A stretch of DNA of 14,552 nucleotides from NCBI GenBank assembly GCA_964557295.1, contig CAZKZP010000063.1:1-14552 (forward strand). Direction: 5' to 3'. Below the pieces are notes generated by a model. The model was not told the origin of the DNA. It did not search any database and saw only the letters and a program-made list of their open reading frames with translations. The position numbers and the translations under genes are program-made. Positions 1 to 7,444 of the stretch are shown piece by piece. The DNA is from JBFMHP01 sp964557295 (GTDB taxonomy: Bacteria; Pseudomonadota; Gammaproteobacteria; RBG-16-57-12). Numbering within the stretch: position 1 is the stretch's first letter; every line of letters begins with the position of its first letter.

Positions 1-1
1 T

Positions 2-1687
2 GAGTCCGACAAGGACGGCATGCGCATGGTGATCGAGCTGCGCCGCGGCGAAGTGGCCGAGGTGGTGCTGAACAATCTCTACCAGCAGACCCAGATGCAG
101 AACGTGTTCGGCATCAACATGGTCGCCCTGGTCGACGGCCAGCCGCGCACGCTGAATCTGAAAGAAATACTCGAAGCCTTCCTGCGCCATCGCCGCGAAG
201 TGGTCACCCGTCGCACCCTCTTCGAACTGCGCAAGGCGCGCGAACGGGCGCATATCCTGGAAGGTCTGGCTGTCGCCTTGGCCAACATCGATCCGGTGAT
301 CGAACTGATCAAGAAGGCGCCGAGCCCGGCCGAGGCCAAGGTAGGGCTGGTCAGCACGCCTTGGGCGCCCGGCGTGGTGGTCGACATGTTGTCGCGCACC
401 GGCGCCGAGGTTTCGCGCCCCGAGGATCTCGCCGCGGAGTTCGGGCTGCGCGACAACCAATATTATCTGACTGAAGTGCAGGCCCAGGCGATCCTGGATC
501 TGCGCCTGCACCGCCTCACCGGGCTGGAGCAGGACAAGATCATCAGCGAGTACAAGGAACTGCTGGATAAGATCGATGACCTGCTCGATATCTTGGGCAG
601 CGACACCCGCTTGATGACGGTGATCCGCGATGAGCTGATCCTGATCCGCGATCAATTCGGCGATGCGCGCCGCACCGAGATCCTGATCACCCATCTGGAC
701 CTGACCCTCGAAGACCTGATCACCGAGGCGGAAGTGGTGGTGACCCTGTCGCACGAGGGCTATGCCAAGTCGCAGCCGCTGGCCGATTATCGCGCCCAGC
801 GCCGCGGCGGCAAAGGCAAGTCGGCCACCACGATGAAGGAAGAAGACTTCATCGACAAGCTGTTCATCGCCAACACCCACGACACCATCCTGTGTTTCTC
901 CAGCCGCGGCAAGGTGTACTGGAAGAAGGTCTACGAGCTGCCGCAGGCCAGCCGCGTCTCGCGCGGCAAACCGATCGTCAATCTGCTGCCGCTGGAGGAA
1001 GGCGAGCGCATCAACGCCATCCTGCCGATCCGCGAATTCGAGGAAAACAAATACGTCTTCATGGTCAGCGCGAGCGGCGTGGTGAAGAAGACCTCGCTGC
1101 AGGACTTCTCGCGCCCGCGCGCCAACGGCATCATCGCGGTGGAACTGCGCGAGGGCGATCAGCTGATCGGTGTGGACATCACCGATGGCAGCAAGGACAT
1201 CCTGCTGTTCACCAGCAACGGCAAGGCCATGCGCTTCAATGAATCCGAGGTTCGCCAGATGGGACGCACCGCCTGCGGTGTGCGCGGCGTGAAACTCGCC
1301 GACGCTCATCAGGTGGTTTCGCTGATCGTGGTCTCCGATGGGGGCAGCATCCTCACCGCCACCGAGAATGGCTACGGCAAACGCACGCCGGTCGAGGATT
1401 ACCCCTGCAAGGGCCGCGGCGGCCAGGGCGTGATCTCCATCCAGACGAGCGAGCGCAACGGCAACGTGGTCGGCGCCGTGCTGGTGACCGACGAAGACGA
1501 TCTGATGTTGATCAGCAATGCCGGCACCTTGGTGCGCACACGCGCCGCCGAGGTCTCGGTGCTGAGCCGCAACACGCAAGGCGTGCGCTTGATCAATCTC
1601 GGCGCGGACGAAAAACTGGTCGGTGTCGGACGCATCATGGAGCCGCACGAAGAAGGTGAGGACACCGAGCCGGGCACCGAGGAATAA
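2..1687 (+). CDS. gyrA: DNA gyrase subunit A, 3' part (5' end outside window)
   Basis: This is the C-terminal 561 residues of GyrA, the DNA breaking and rejoining subunit of gyrase (A2B2), which introduces negative supercoils using ATP hydrolysed by GyrB. The reading frame is open from base 2, and the first residues (ESDKDGMRM) match E. coli GyrA at about residue 295, so the active-site tyrosine and quinolone-resistance region lie upstream of the window. Visible here are the rest of the tower and coiled-coil region (NLYQQTQMQ, FLRHRREVVTRRT, LANIDPVIELI) and then the complete DNA-wrapping beta-pinwheel domain. The GyrA box QRRGGKG is at bases 797-817 and separates gyrase from topoisomerase IV ParC. 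The protein ends in an acidic tail (EEGEDTEPGTEE), as is usual for GyrA. The next gene, serC, follows after 74 bases with no obvious terminator between them. The assignment is certain. Confidence 0.98.
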   Translation, partial: ESDKDGMRMVIELRRGEVAEVVLNNLYQQTQMQNVFGINMVALVDGQPRTLNLKEILEAFLRHRREVVTRRTLFELRKARERAHILEGLAVALANIDPVIELIKKAPSPAEAKVGLVSTPWAPGVVVDMLSRTGAEVSRPEDLAAEFGLRDNQYYLTEVQAQAILDLRLHRLTGLEQDKIISEYKELLDKIDDLLDILGSDTRLMTVIRDELILIRDQFGDARRTEILITHLDLTLEDLITEAEVVVTLSHEGYAKSQPLADYRAQRRGGKGKSATTMKEEDFIDKLFIANTHDTILCFSSRGKVYWKKVYELPQASRVSRGKPIVNLLPLEEGERINAILPIREFEENKYVFMVSASGVVKKTSLQDFSRPRANGIIAVELREGDQLIGVDITDGSKDILLFTSNGKAMRFNESEVRQMGRTACGVRGVKLADAHQVVSLIVVSDGGSILTATENGYGKRTPVEDYPCKGRGGQGVISIQTSERNGNVVGAVLVTDEDDLMLISNAGTLVRTRAAEVSVLSRNTQGVRLINLGADEKLVGVGRIMEPHEEGEDTEPGTEE

Positions 1688-1761
1688 TCCGTTTCTTGCG
1701 CGACAAGATGCATGTGTACTGCTTGACTGTCAGATTGATCAATTGAAGGGGAGAGAGTTCC

Positions 1762-2844
1762 ATGTCACGTGTTTATAACTTCAGTGCCGGCCCCGCCGTG
1801 TTGCCCGAGGCCGTTCTCACGCAGGCCCAGCAGGAGATGCTGGATTGGCGCGGCAGCGGCATGTCGGTGATGGAGATGAGCCATCGCGACAAGGAATTCA
1901 TGTCGATCGCCACCGAGGCCGAGGCCGATCTGCGCGCGGTGATGAACATCCCCGCCAACTACAAGGTGCTGTTCCTGCAAGGCGGGGCGTCGAGCCAGTT
2001 CGCCATGGTGCCGATGAATCTGCTGCGCGGCAAGACGGCGGCGGACTACATCAATACCGGCGACTGGTCCAAGAAGGCGATCAGCGAGGCCAAGCGCTAT
2101 TGCAAGGTCAACATCGCGGCGAGCACCGAGGCCGGCAATTTCACCACGGCCCCGGCGCAGGCCGAGCTCAAGCTCAGCGCCGATGCCGCCTATGTGCATT
2201 ACACCCCCAACGAAACCATTCGCGGCGTCGAGTTCGACTATATCCCCGAGACCGGCGGCGTGCCGCTGGTCGCCGATATGTCCTCGAGCATCCTCTCGCG
2301 GCCGATCGACGTGAGCAAGTTCGGCGTGATCTACGCCGGCGCGCAGAAGAACATCGGCCCGGCGGGGCTGACGGTGGTGATCGTGCGCGAAGACCTGATC
2401 GGCCAGGTGATCGACGGCGCGCCGACCATGTTCGATTACAAGATCCACGCCGAGAACGAATCCATGTACAACACGCCGCCGACCTACGCGCTGTATGTGG
2501 CGGGGCTGGTGTTCAAATGGCTCAAGGACCACGGCGGTCTGACCAAGATGGCCGAGACCAATCAACGCAAGGCCGCCAAGCTGTACGCGGCGATCGACGG
2601 CAGTGCCTTCTACAAAAATCCGGTCGAGAAGCGCTGCCGCTCCTGGATGAATGTGCCGTTCACCCTGCCCAATGCCGATCTGGACGCGCCCTTCCTGGCC
2701 GAGGCGAAGAAGGTCGGGCTGGTCACGCTCAAGGGGCATCGCTCCGTCGGCGGCATGCGCGCGAGTATCTACAACGCCATGCCGGAGCGCGGGGTCGATG
2801 CGCTGGTGAATTTCATGGCGGATTTTGCGAAACACCACGGCTGA
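1762..2844 (+). CDS. serC: Phosphoserine aminotransferase
   Basis: SerC is a cytosolic PLP enzyme (class V aminotransferase). It converts 3-phosphohydroxypyruvate plus glutamate to phosphoserine in serine synthesis, and in many bacteria also acts in pyridoxal phosphate synthesis. The 360-residue length is normal for the family. The N-terminus YNFSAGPAVLP, the substrate-site stretch MEMSHRDKEF (38-47), FLQGGASSQF (71-80), and the PLP lysine K196 in YAGAQKNIGPAG are all present, as is the C-terminal GGMRASIYNAMP motif. The start at 1762 is supported by a purine-rich Shine-Dalgarno GGGGAGAG at 1748-1755. The gene lies between gyrA and a serA homologue that catalyses the preceding reaction, which fits a serine-synthesis operon. 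No promoter was convincing in the 74-base gap after gyrA. Confidence 0.97.
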   Translation: MSRVYNFSAGPAVLPEAVLTQAQQEMLDWRGSGMSVMEMSHRDKEFMSIATEAEADLRAVMNIPANYKVLFLQGGASSQFAMVPMNLLRGKTAADYINTGDWSKKAISEAKRYCKVNIAASTEAGNFTTAPAQAELKLSADAAYVHYTPNETIRGVEFDYIPETGGVPLVADMSSSILSRPIDVSKFGVIYAGAQKNIGPAGLTVVIVREDLIGQVIDGAPTMFDYKIHAENESMYNTPPTYALYVAGLVFKWLKDHGGLTKMAETNQRKAAKLYAAIDGSAFYKNPVEKRCRSWMNVPFTLPNADLDAPFLAEAKKVGLVTLKGHRSVGGMRASIYNAMPERGVDALVNFMADFAKHHG

Positions 2845-2917
2845 TGCGATAGGAGTGTGGTCGGCCGCCTGGATGGCGGATCTTTCATGACGAAATACGG
2901 CAAGAAGGAGGGGCACG

Positions 2918-4081
2918 ATGTTCAAGATTCTCACGTTGAACAGCATCTCGGTGGCGGGGCTCGAACGCCTGCCGCGTGATAAATATGAGATCGCCTCCGA
3001 GATCCAGCATCCGGACGCGATCCTGCTGCGCTCCTTCAAGATGCACGACATGGAGATCCCGCCGACACTCAAGGCCGTCGGGCGCGCCGGGGCCGGCGTC
3101 AACAATATCCCGGTCGACAAGATGAGCCAGCGCGGCATCGTGGTGTTCAATGCGCCGGGCGCCAATGCCAATGCGGTGAAGGAACTTGTGGTCGCGGGCA
3201 TGTTGCTGGCCTGCCGCAACATCTGCCAGGCCTGGGATTTCACCCGGCATCTCGAAGGCGATGACAAGACCCTGAGCAAACTGGTCGAGGACGGCAAGAA
3301 GCGTTACGCCGGCTTCGAGCTGCCCGGACGCACGCTGGGCGTGATCGGCCTGGGCGCGATCGGGCGCAATGTCGCCAACTGTGCGGTGGCGCTCGGCATG
3401 AAGGTCATCGGCTTCGATCCCGGCTTGACGGTGGAAGGCGCCTGGCAGTTGTCCTCCAGTGTGCAGAAGGCGGGCAGCATCGACGAGATGATCGCCAAGG
3501 TGGATTTTCTCACGGTGCATGTGCCGCTGCTCGATGCCACGCGCCACATGATCAGCGCCGAGCGCATCGCGCGCATGAAGCCGGGCGCGGTGATACTGAA
3601 TTTCTCGCGTGATGGGATCGTCGATGAAGCGGCCACGGTGCAGGCGCTGGCGGCGGGCAAGCTGCACGCCTACGTCACCGACTTCCCGAACAAGCAGGTG
3701 ATGGGGCATGAGAAGGTGATCGCCCTCCCGCACCTGGGCGCGTCGACCGAGGAGGCCGAGGACAACTGCGCCATCATGGTCGCCGAGCAGGTGCGCGATT
3801 ACCTGGAAAACGGCAATGTGCGCAATTCGGTGAACTTTCCCGAGGTGATCATGCCGCGCACCGAGGGGCATCGCATCGCCGTGGTCAACAGCAACGTGCC
3901 GAATATGGTGGGGCAGATCTCCACCGCCATGGCGCGGGCCGGATTGAACATTATCGACATGCTCAACAAATCGCGCGGCGATTTGGCGTACACATTGATC
4001 GACGTTAATCAGCCGGTCACGCCGGCGTTGATCCAGACCATCGCATCGATCGAGGGGGTGCTGGCAGTGCGTGGTTTGTAG
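2918..4081 (+). CDS. serA: D-3-phosphoglycerate dehydrogenase, short ACT-containing type
   Basis: This is a D-isomer-specific 2-hydroxyacid dehydrogenase, very probably the first enzyme of serine synthesis (3-phosphoglycerate to 3-phosphohydroxypyruvate with NAD). At 387 residues it is shorter than the 410-residue E. coli SerA. The N-terminal substrate domain contains GRAGAGVNNIP (55-65). The Rossmann domain has GLGAIG (144-149) with an acidic D168 that should favour NAD over NADP. The catalytic arginine is R231 (NFSRDGIV) and the catalytic histidine is H272 (PHLGAST). A C-terminal ACT domain (about 318-387, starting HRIAVVNSNVPNMVGQI) is the usual site of serine feedback. The canonical glutamate position (FPTEP in E. 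coli) reads FPNKQ, with K259. A strong AAGGAGG at 2905-2911 fixes the start. The 73-base gap after serC holds only this ribosome binding site and a weak 5-bp hairpin. Its position beside serC supports the role. Confidence 0.93.
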   Translation: MFKILTLNSISVAGLERLPRDKYEIASEIQHPDAILLRSFKMHDMEIPPTLKAVGRAGAGVNNIPVDKMSQRGIVVFNAPGANANAVKELVVAGMLLACRNICQAWDFTRHLEGDDKTLSKLVEDGKKRYAGFELPGRTLGVIGLGAIGRNVANCAVALGMKVIGFDPGLTVEGAWQLSSSVQKAGSIDEMIAKVDFLTVHVPLLDATRHMISAERIARMKPGAVILNFSRDGIVDEAATVQALAAGKLHAYVTDFPNKQVMGHEKVIALPHLGASTEEAEDNCAIMVAEQVRDYLENGNVRNSVNFPEVIMPRTEGHRIAVVNSNVPNMVGQISTAMARAGLNIIDMLNKSRGDLAYTLIDVNQPVTPALIQTIASIEGVLAVRGL

Positions 4082-4142
4082 CTATCAGCGGTTCAAAAAA
4101 GCACATGAGTATGATCAGCCGTTGGTTATGAGGAGATGTCTT

Positions 4143-4571
4143 ATGACAAGTAGAGTCGAAGTAAAAGTTACAATCGCGAAACTCGTCGAAGTTGCATATT
4201 CCAAAAATAAAGGTATTACAACAAAGATAGTCAGGGGTAAAGGTAATTTCAAAATTACTGTGGATGAGAGCGGTCAAGTAACACTGCACGGAAGAGCCGG
4301 CATGCTGACGTTTAGTGGTGATCCTGTCCTTTCTGAGCTTGGCGCGAAATTGAAAAATGCGAGCATAAGTTTCACAAAAGGTGATTCTGATTCGGTTGAC
4401 TATGCAGCGTCATTTACTTTTCATGAGGCTGCAAATATATCTCTTACTGGATCATTTAGCGTCGATGAATTATTAACATCTTGTTCTGGAATGTTGTGCC
4501 AAGCAGCAAAGCTGCTTAAAGGGAGGAATCATGCCTATGAGATGGAGCTTCAAAAGATTATGGGGTATTGA
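4143..4571 (+). CDS. Hypothetical protein, GC-poor, not recognised
   Basis: This encodes a 142-residue protein of a family I do not recognise. It has no signal peptide or membrane segment, so it is probably cytoplasmic. The pattern looks like an alpha-plus-beta fold: alternating beta-like stretches (VEVKVTIAKLVEVAY, FKITVDESGQVTLHG, ASFTFHEAANISLTG) and a helical C-terminus. Two cysteines, C114 and C119, sit in CSGMLC. The start at 4143 is chosen because AGGAG lies at 4131-4135, seven bases upstream; extending to 4071 would overlap serA and has no ribosome binding site. The DNA is clearly poorer in GC than its neighbours (30, 55 and 38 percent in three 60-base blocks I counted) and uses AT-rich codons such as AAA, ATA and TTA. 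It lies 61 bases after serA and overlaps or nearly abuts the next gene, so the two are probably cotranscribed. Horizontal acquisition is likely; function is unknown. Confidence 0.75.
   Translation: MTSRVEVKVTIAKLVEVAYSKNKGITTKIVRGKGNFKITVDESGQVTLHGRAGMLTFSGDPVLSELGAKLKNASISFTKGDSDSVDYAASFTFHEAANISLTGSFSVDELLTSCSGMLCQAAKLLKGRNHAYEMELQKIMGY
4521..4526 (+). promoter_or_regulatory. Shine-Dalgarno that decides between two lipoprotein starts
   Basis: GGGAGG lies four bases before the ATG at 4531, inside the end of the preceding gene. The other in-frame ATG, at 4573, directly follows the upstream stop codon (TGA, one base, ATG) and has only a weak GGGG at 4562-4565. The stronger site favours 4531, but termination-reinitiation at 4573 would give a shorter and more typical signal peptide, so the choice remains open. 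Confidence 0.5.
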
Positions 4572-5025
4572 AATGACAAGGCTTGTATTTCTTCTATTAG
4601 CTCTTCTGGTGACCTCCTGCGCGAGTATGCGAGGTGGGGCTGATTTGTATGCTGCATATAATTCATATGCCTCAGAGATTGAAAGAAAGAATTATCAAGT
4701 GGTGATTGATAGATACCTGTCGAACAGAAATAAACAAGATGTGATGACGCAAACGACTAATAGTGATTTTGAAAGCGAGTTTCCGATACTGTCTTCTTTT
4801 TCTTCAACATTGATCAAAGAAGTGGGACATTATCAAAAAGTAACTGGGGACAAAGGCTGTTTAACCATAAATGGTTTTGATTCCAACTCGGAACCCACCT
4901 CATTGAACCTTAAGTATGTTCGGGAAGGTGGTGGGTGGAAGCTTGATTATGTGCAAATTGCCTATCACAAGTCTGAAAGAGAATTCAAACCGTTAGCCAC
5001 TTGTCCTCCGGCGCCACAGTTTTAG
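4531..5025 (+). CDS. Putative lipoprotein, GC-poor, not recognised
   Basis: This encodes a predicted lipoprotein of 164 residues from 4531, or 150 if translation starts at 4573. A hydrophobic stretch LVFLLLALL is followed by a lipobox VTSC with the lipidated cysteine at C30 (C16 of the short form). The following residue is Ala, not Asp, so sorting to the outer membrane is expected. The mature part has a charged helical region (YNSYASEIERKNYQVVIDRYL) and a strand pair ending YVREGGGWKLDYVQI. That ending resembles small NTF2-like or cystatin-like lipoproteins, but this is only an impression of fold. Two further cysteines are at C110 and C158. The gene is GC-poor (33 percent in one 60-base block), like its upstream partner, and unlike the GC-rich genes around it. 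Its stop codon is 13 bases before pheA. I can assign location but not function. Confidence 0.75.
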   Translation: MPMRWSFKRLWGIEMTRLVFLLLALLVTSCASMRGGADLYAAYNSYASEIERKNYQVVIDRYLSNRNKQDVMTQTTNSDFESEFPILSSFSSTLIKEVGHYQKVTGDKGCLTINGFDSNSEPTSLNLKYVREGGGWKLDYVQIAYHKSEREFKPLATCPPAPQF

Positions 5026-5038
5026 GTATGGCAATTTC

Positions 5039-6124
5039 ATGAGCGACGAAGAAAAATTACAGGCGATCCGCCAACGCATCGATGCACTGGATGAGCAGAT
5101 CCAGGATCTGATCAATCAGCGCGCTGCCTGCGCCGAGGAAGTCGCGCGCATCAAGAACTCGAGCGGCGCGGCGGTCAATTATTACCGGCCGGAGCGCGAG
5201 GCGGAGGTCTTGCTTCGAGTGAAGGCGCGCAATCGCGGGCCGCTGTCGGCCGAGGAAATGGCGCGGCTGTTTCGCGAGATCATGTCGGCCTGTCTCGCGC
5301 TGGAGCAGCCGATGCAGATCGCCTTCCTCGGACCGGAAGGCACCTACACCCATGCCGCGGCGCTCAAGCACTTCGGCCATTCGGTGAACACGGTGCCGAT
5401 GGCCACCATCGACGAGGTCTTCCGCGAGGTCGAGGCCGGCACGGTGCATTACGGCGTGGTGCCGGTGGAGAATTCCACTGAAGGCGTCGTCACGCACACC
5501 TTGGACAAGTTTCTCAGCTCGCCGCTGAATGTCAGCGGCGAGGTGTTGTTGCGCATCCATCACCAGTTTTTGGCCACACAAACCGATCGCGCCCGAATCA
5601 GGAAGATCTATTCCCATCAACAATCGCTGGGGCAGTGCCGCGAATGGTTGGATGCCAATATGCCCAACGCCGAGCGCATCGCCGTGAGCAGCAATGCCGA
5701 GGCCGCGCGTCTGGCCGCCAAGGATGAGAGTGCCGCCGCCATCGCCAGCAAGACCGCCGCCGAGATCTACGGTTTGCAAATTCTGGCGGCGAACATCGAA
5801 GATCAGCCGGACAACACCACGCGCTTCCTGGTGATCGGCCGTCCCGCCGTGCCCGCCAGCGGGCACGACAAGACCTCGCTGCTGGTGTCCACGGGCAATC
5901 GCCCCGGCGCCTTGTTCCAGCTGCTCTCGCCCTTGGCCGAACATGGCCTGTCGATGACGCGCATCGAATCGCGTCCATCGCGCCAAGGCCTGTGGGAGTA
6001 TGTCTTTTTCATCGATATCGAAGGCCATCAGGCCGATACTCAAGTCGCGCTCGCCCTTGAGGCGCTGAAGCACAAAGCGGTGACGCTGCGCATCCTGGGC
6101 TCGTATCCGAAGGCCGTCATTTAA
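5039..6124 (+). CDS. pheA: Chorismate mutase / prephenate dehydratase (P-protein)
   Basis: PheA is a bifunctional cytosolic enzyme that turns chorismate into prephenate and then phenylpyruvate, committing carbon to phenylalanine. The 361-residue length is normal. An AroQ-type chorismate mutase helix bundle occupies about residues 4-90 (RIDALDEQIQDLINQR). The prephenate dehydratase domain runs from about 93 to 270, with FLGPEGTYTHAA (96-107), VPVENSTEG (141-149) and the catalytic NTTRF (259-263). The ACT regulatory domain is about 280-355 and keeps the phenylalanine-binding GALF (290-293) and ESRP (310-313), so feedback inhibition by phenylalanine is likely. The ribosome binding site is weak: only AGG at 5024-5026, overlapping the upstream stop codon. 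Expression may therefore depend on translation of the GC-poor gene before it. hisC follows after 20 bases. Confidence 0.97.
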   Translation: MSDEEKLQAIRQRIDALDEQIQDLINQRAACAEEVARIKNSSGAAVNYYRPEREAEVLLRVKARNRGPLSAEEMARLFREIMSACLALEQPMQIAFLGPEGTYTHAAALKHFGHSVNTVPMATIDEVFREVEAGTVHYGVVPVENSTEGVVTHTLDKFLSSPLNVSGEVLLRIHHQFLATQTDRARIRKIYSHQQSLGQCREWLDANMPNAERIAVSSNAEAARLAAKDESAAAIASKTAAEIYGLQILAANIEDQPDNTTRFLVIGRPAVPASGHDKTSLLVSTGNRPGALFQLLSPLAEHGLSMTRIESRPSRQGLWEYVFFIDIEGHQADTQVALALEALKHKAVTLRILGSYPKAVI

Positions 6125-6144
6125 TCCTTGCTTGGAAGTACCCC

Positions 6145-7272
6145 ATGAGCCGTTTTTCCGATTTTGAATCCGTGGCGCAACCTGGTGTGCGCGCACTGAC
6201 GCCGTATCTGCCCGGCAAGCCGCTGAGTGAGCTGGAACGCGAGTTCGGCATCACCGATGCCGTCAAGCTCGCCTCGAATGAAAATCCGCTCGGCTTCAGT
6301 CCGCAGGCGTTGGCGGCGGTCGAACGCGCGGCGCGCGACCTCGCGCGTTATCCCGACGGCGGTTGCTTCGAGCTGAAGGCCGCGTTGGCCCGGCGGCTCG
6401 GCGTGGCGGCGGAGCAGATCACCCTGGGCAACGGTTCCAACGATGTGCTGGAGCTGATCGCGCGCGCCTTCGCCGGGTCCGGCGATGAGGTGATCTTCTC
6501 CGAGCACGCCTTCGCGGTGTATCCCATCGCCGCTCAGGCGGTCGGGGCCACCGGGGTGAGCGTGCCGGCCAAGGATTGGGGGCATGATCTGGCGGCGATG
6601 GCCGCGGCCATCGGCCCGCGCACGCGGTTGATTTTCATTGCAAACCCGAACAACCCGACCGGCACCTGGCTCAAATCGGATGAATTGCAGGCCTTTATCG
6701 AACAGGTGCCCGAACGGATTCCGGTGGTGGTAGACGAGGCCTATTTCGAGTATGCTCGGTACCCCGCGATGGGCGCGGCGGATTATCCGGATGCCCTGGC
6801 CTGGGTCGAGCGGTATCCCAATCTGATCGTCACGCGCACCTTTTCCAAGGCCTATGGCCTGGCAGGACTGCGCCTGGGCTACAGCGTCTCGCATCGCGCC
6901 ATCGCCGGGCTGCTCAATCGCGTGCGCCAGCCGTTCAACGTGAACACATTGGCGCAGGTCGCGGCGCTGGCGGTGTTGGAGGATGCGGACTATTTACAGC
7001 GGGGCGTGCAGCTCAACGCCGCGGGCATGCAGCAGCTGACGCGCGGGTTCGAGGCGCTCGGATTGCCCTACATCCCCTCGATCGGGAATTTCGTCTGCGT
7101 CGAGGTCGGCCGGTCGGGGGTAGAGGTCTACAACGCCCTGTTGCGCGAAGGGGTCATCGTGCGGCCGGTGGCCAATTACGGCATGCCGCGCCATCTGCGC
7201 GTGAGCATCGGGCTGGAGCCGGAAAACGCGCGGTTTCTCACCGCGTTGGGCAAGGTGTTGGCAGCCTGTTGA
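6145..7272 (+). CDS. hisC: Histidinol-phosphate aminotransferase
   Basis: This is a class I/II PLP aminotransferase of the HisC family, 375 residues. HisC converts imidazole-acetol phosphate and glutamate to histidinol phosphate. Copies placed in aromatic operons, as here, often also transaminate phenylpyruvate, hydroxyphenylpyruvate or arogenate-pathway intermediates. Visible motifs are KLASNENPLG (41-50), the cofactor-ring stretch IANPNNPTG (165-173), VDEAYFEY (196-203), the PLP lysine K235 in TFSKAYGLAG, and R243 in GLRLGY. The start at 6145 has GGAAG at 6134-6138, six bases upstream. The gene sits 20 bases after pheA. The 172-base gap that follows is the longest in the window and contains an inverted pair of palindromic repeats. 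The exact substrate cannot be told from sequence. Confidence 0.93.
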   Translation: MSRFSDFESVAQPGVRALTPYLPGKPLSELEREFGITDAVKLASNENPLGFSPQALAAVERAARDLARYPDGGCFELKAALARRLGVAAEQITLGNGSNDVLELIARAFAGSGDEVIFSEHAFAVYPIAAQAVGATGVSVPAKDWGHDLAAMAAAIGPRTRLIFIANPNNPTGTWLKSDELQAFIEQVPERIPVVVDEAYFEYARYPAMGAADYPDALAWVERYPNLIVTRTFSKAYGLAGLRLGYSVSHRAIAGLLNRVRQPFNVNTLAQVAALAVLEDADYLQRGVQLNAAGMQQLTRGFEALGLPYIPSIGNFVCVEVGRSGVEVYNALLREGVIVRPVANYGMPRHLRVSIGLEPENARFLTALGKVLAAC

Positions 7273-7287
7273 AAAATGATTTTCAGT

Positions 7288-7404
7288 CCCTTCTCCCTCA
7301 GGGATTTATGCCCTTTAGGGTAGAAGGTTAGGATGAGGGGTGAAGTCCAGGCTGTTGCAGTGGATATATCCCCTCACCCCAACCCTCTCCCTGAGGGAGA
7401 GGGG
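7288..7404. repeat. Inverted pair of intergenic palindromic repeats (REP/MITE-like)
   Basis: Two related palindromic units lie in opposite orientation between hisC and the DAHP synthase gene. The left unit (7288-7340) forms a stem of CCTTCTCCCT (7289-7298) with AGGGTAGAAGG (7317-7327), with one bulge. The right unit (7370-7404) contains the near-perfect hairpin CCCTCTCCC (7383-7391) and GGGAGAGGG (7395-7403) with a three-base loop. The flanks also match in inverse: GGTTAGGATGAGGGG (7326-7340) against the complement of 7370-7384 with two mismatches in 15. About 29 bases separate the units. Elements built on CCCTCACCCCAACCCTCTCCC are common between genes in many beta- and gammaproteobacteria. 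The right unit is intact while the left is degenerate. The structure could weaken transcription between hisC and the next gene, but there is no T-run, so it is not a standard terminator. Confidence 0.8.
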
Positions 7405-7444
7405 GTGTTATTAGGTTGAATTTAGAGTAACGGGAAGCGAGATC

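Noticed and set aside
1723..1761. Possible promoter before serC (TTGACT at 1723-1728)
   Set aside because: No acceptable -10 box lies 15-19 bases downstream; that region is the GGGGAGAG ribosome binding site.
2865..2879. Hairpin CCGCC/GGCGG between serC and serA
   Set aside because: Only 5 bp with no T-run, in GC-rich sequence; it is not good evidence for a terminator.
1765..3297. Long open frame of 510 codons on the - strand across serC and serA
   Set aside because: It is antisense to two well-supported genes, has repetitive His/Arg/Gly-rich composition typical of GC-rich shadow frames, and no family motif. The same applies to other - strand frames, such as 5057-6196, 7328-8614 and 9495-10655.
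4008..4123. Three similar decamers ATCAGCSGKT (4008, 4084, 4114) near the left edge of the GC-poor segment
   Set aside because: They might be read as an attachment site or target duplication, but no matching copy was found at the right edge near 5025 and the spacing is irregular, so chance similarity is more likely.
4071..4142. Upstream extension of the first GC-poor gene to 4071
   Set aside because: It overlaps the end of serA and lacks a ribosome binding site, while 4143 has AGGAG at proper spacing.
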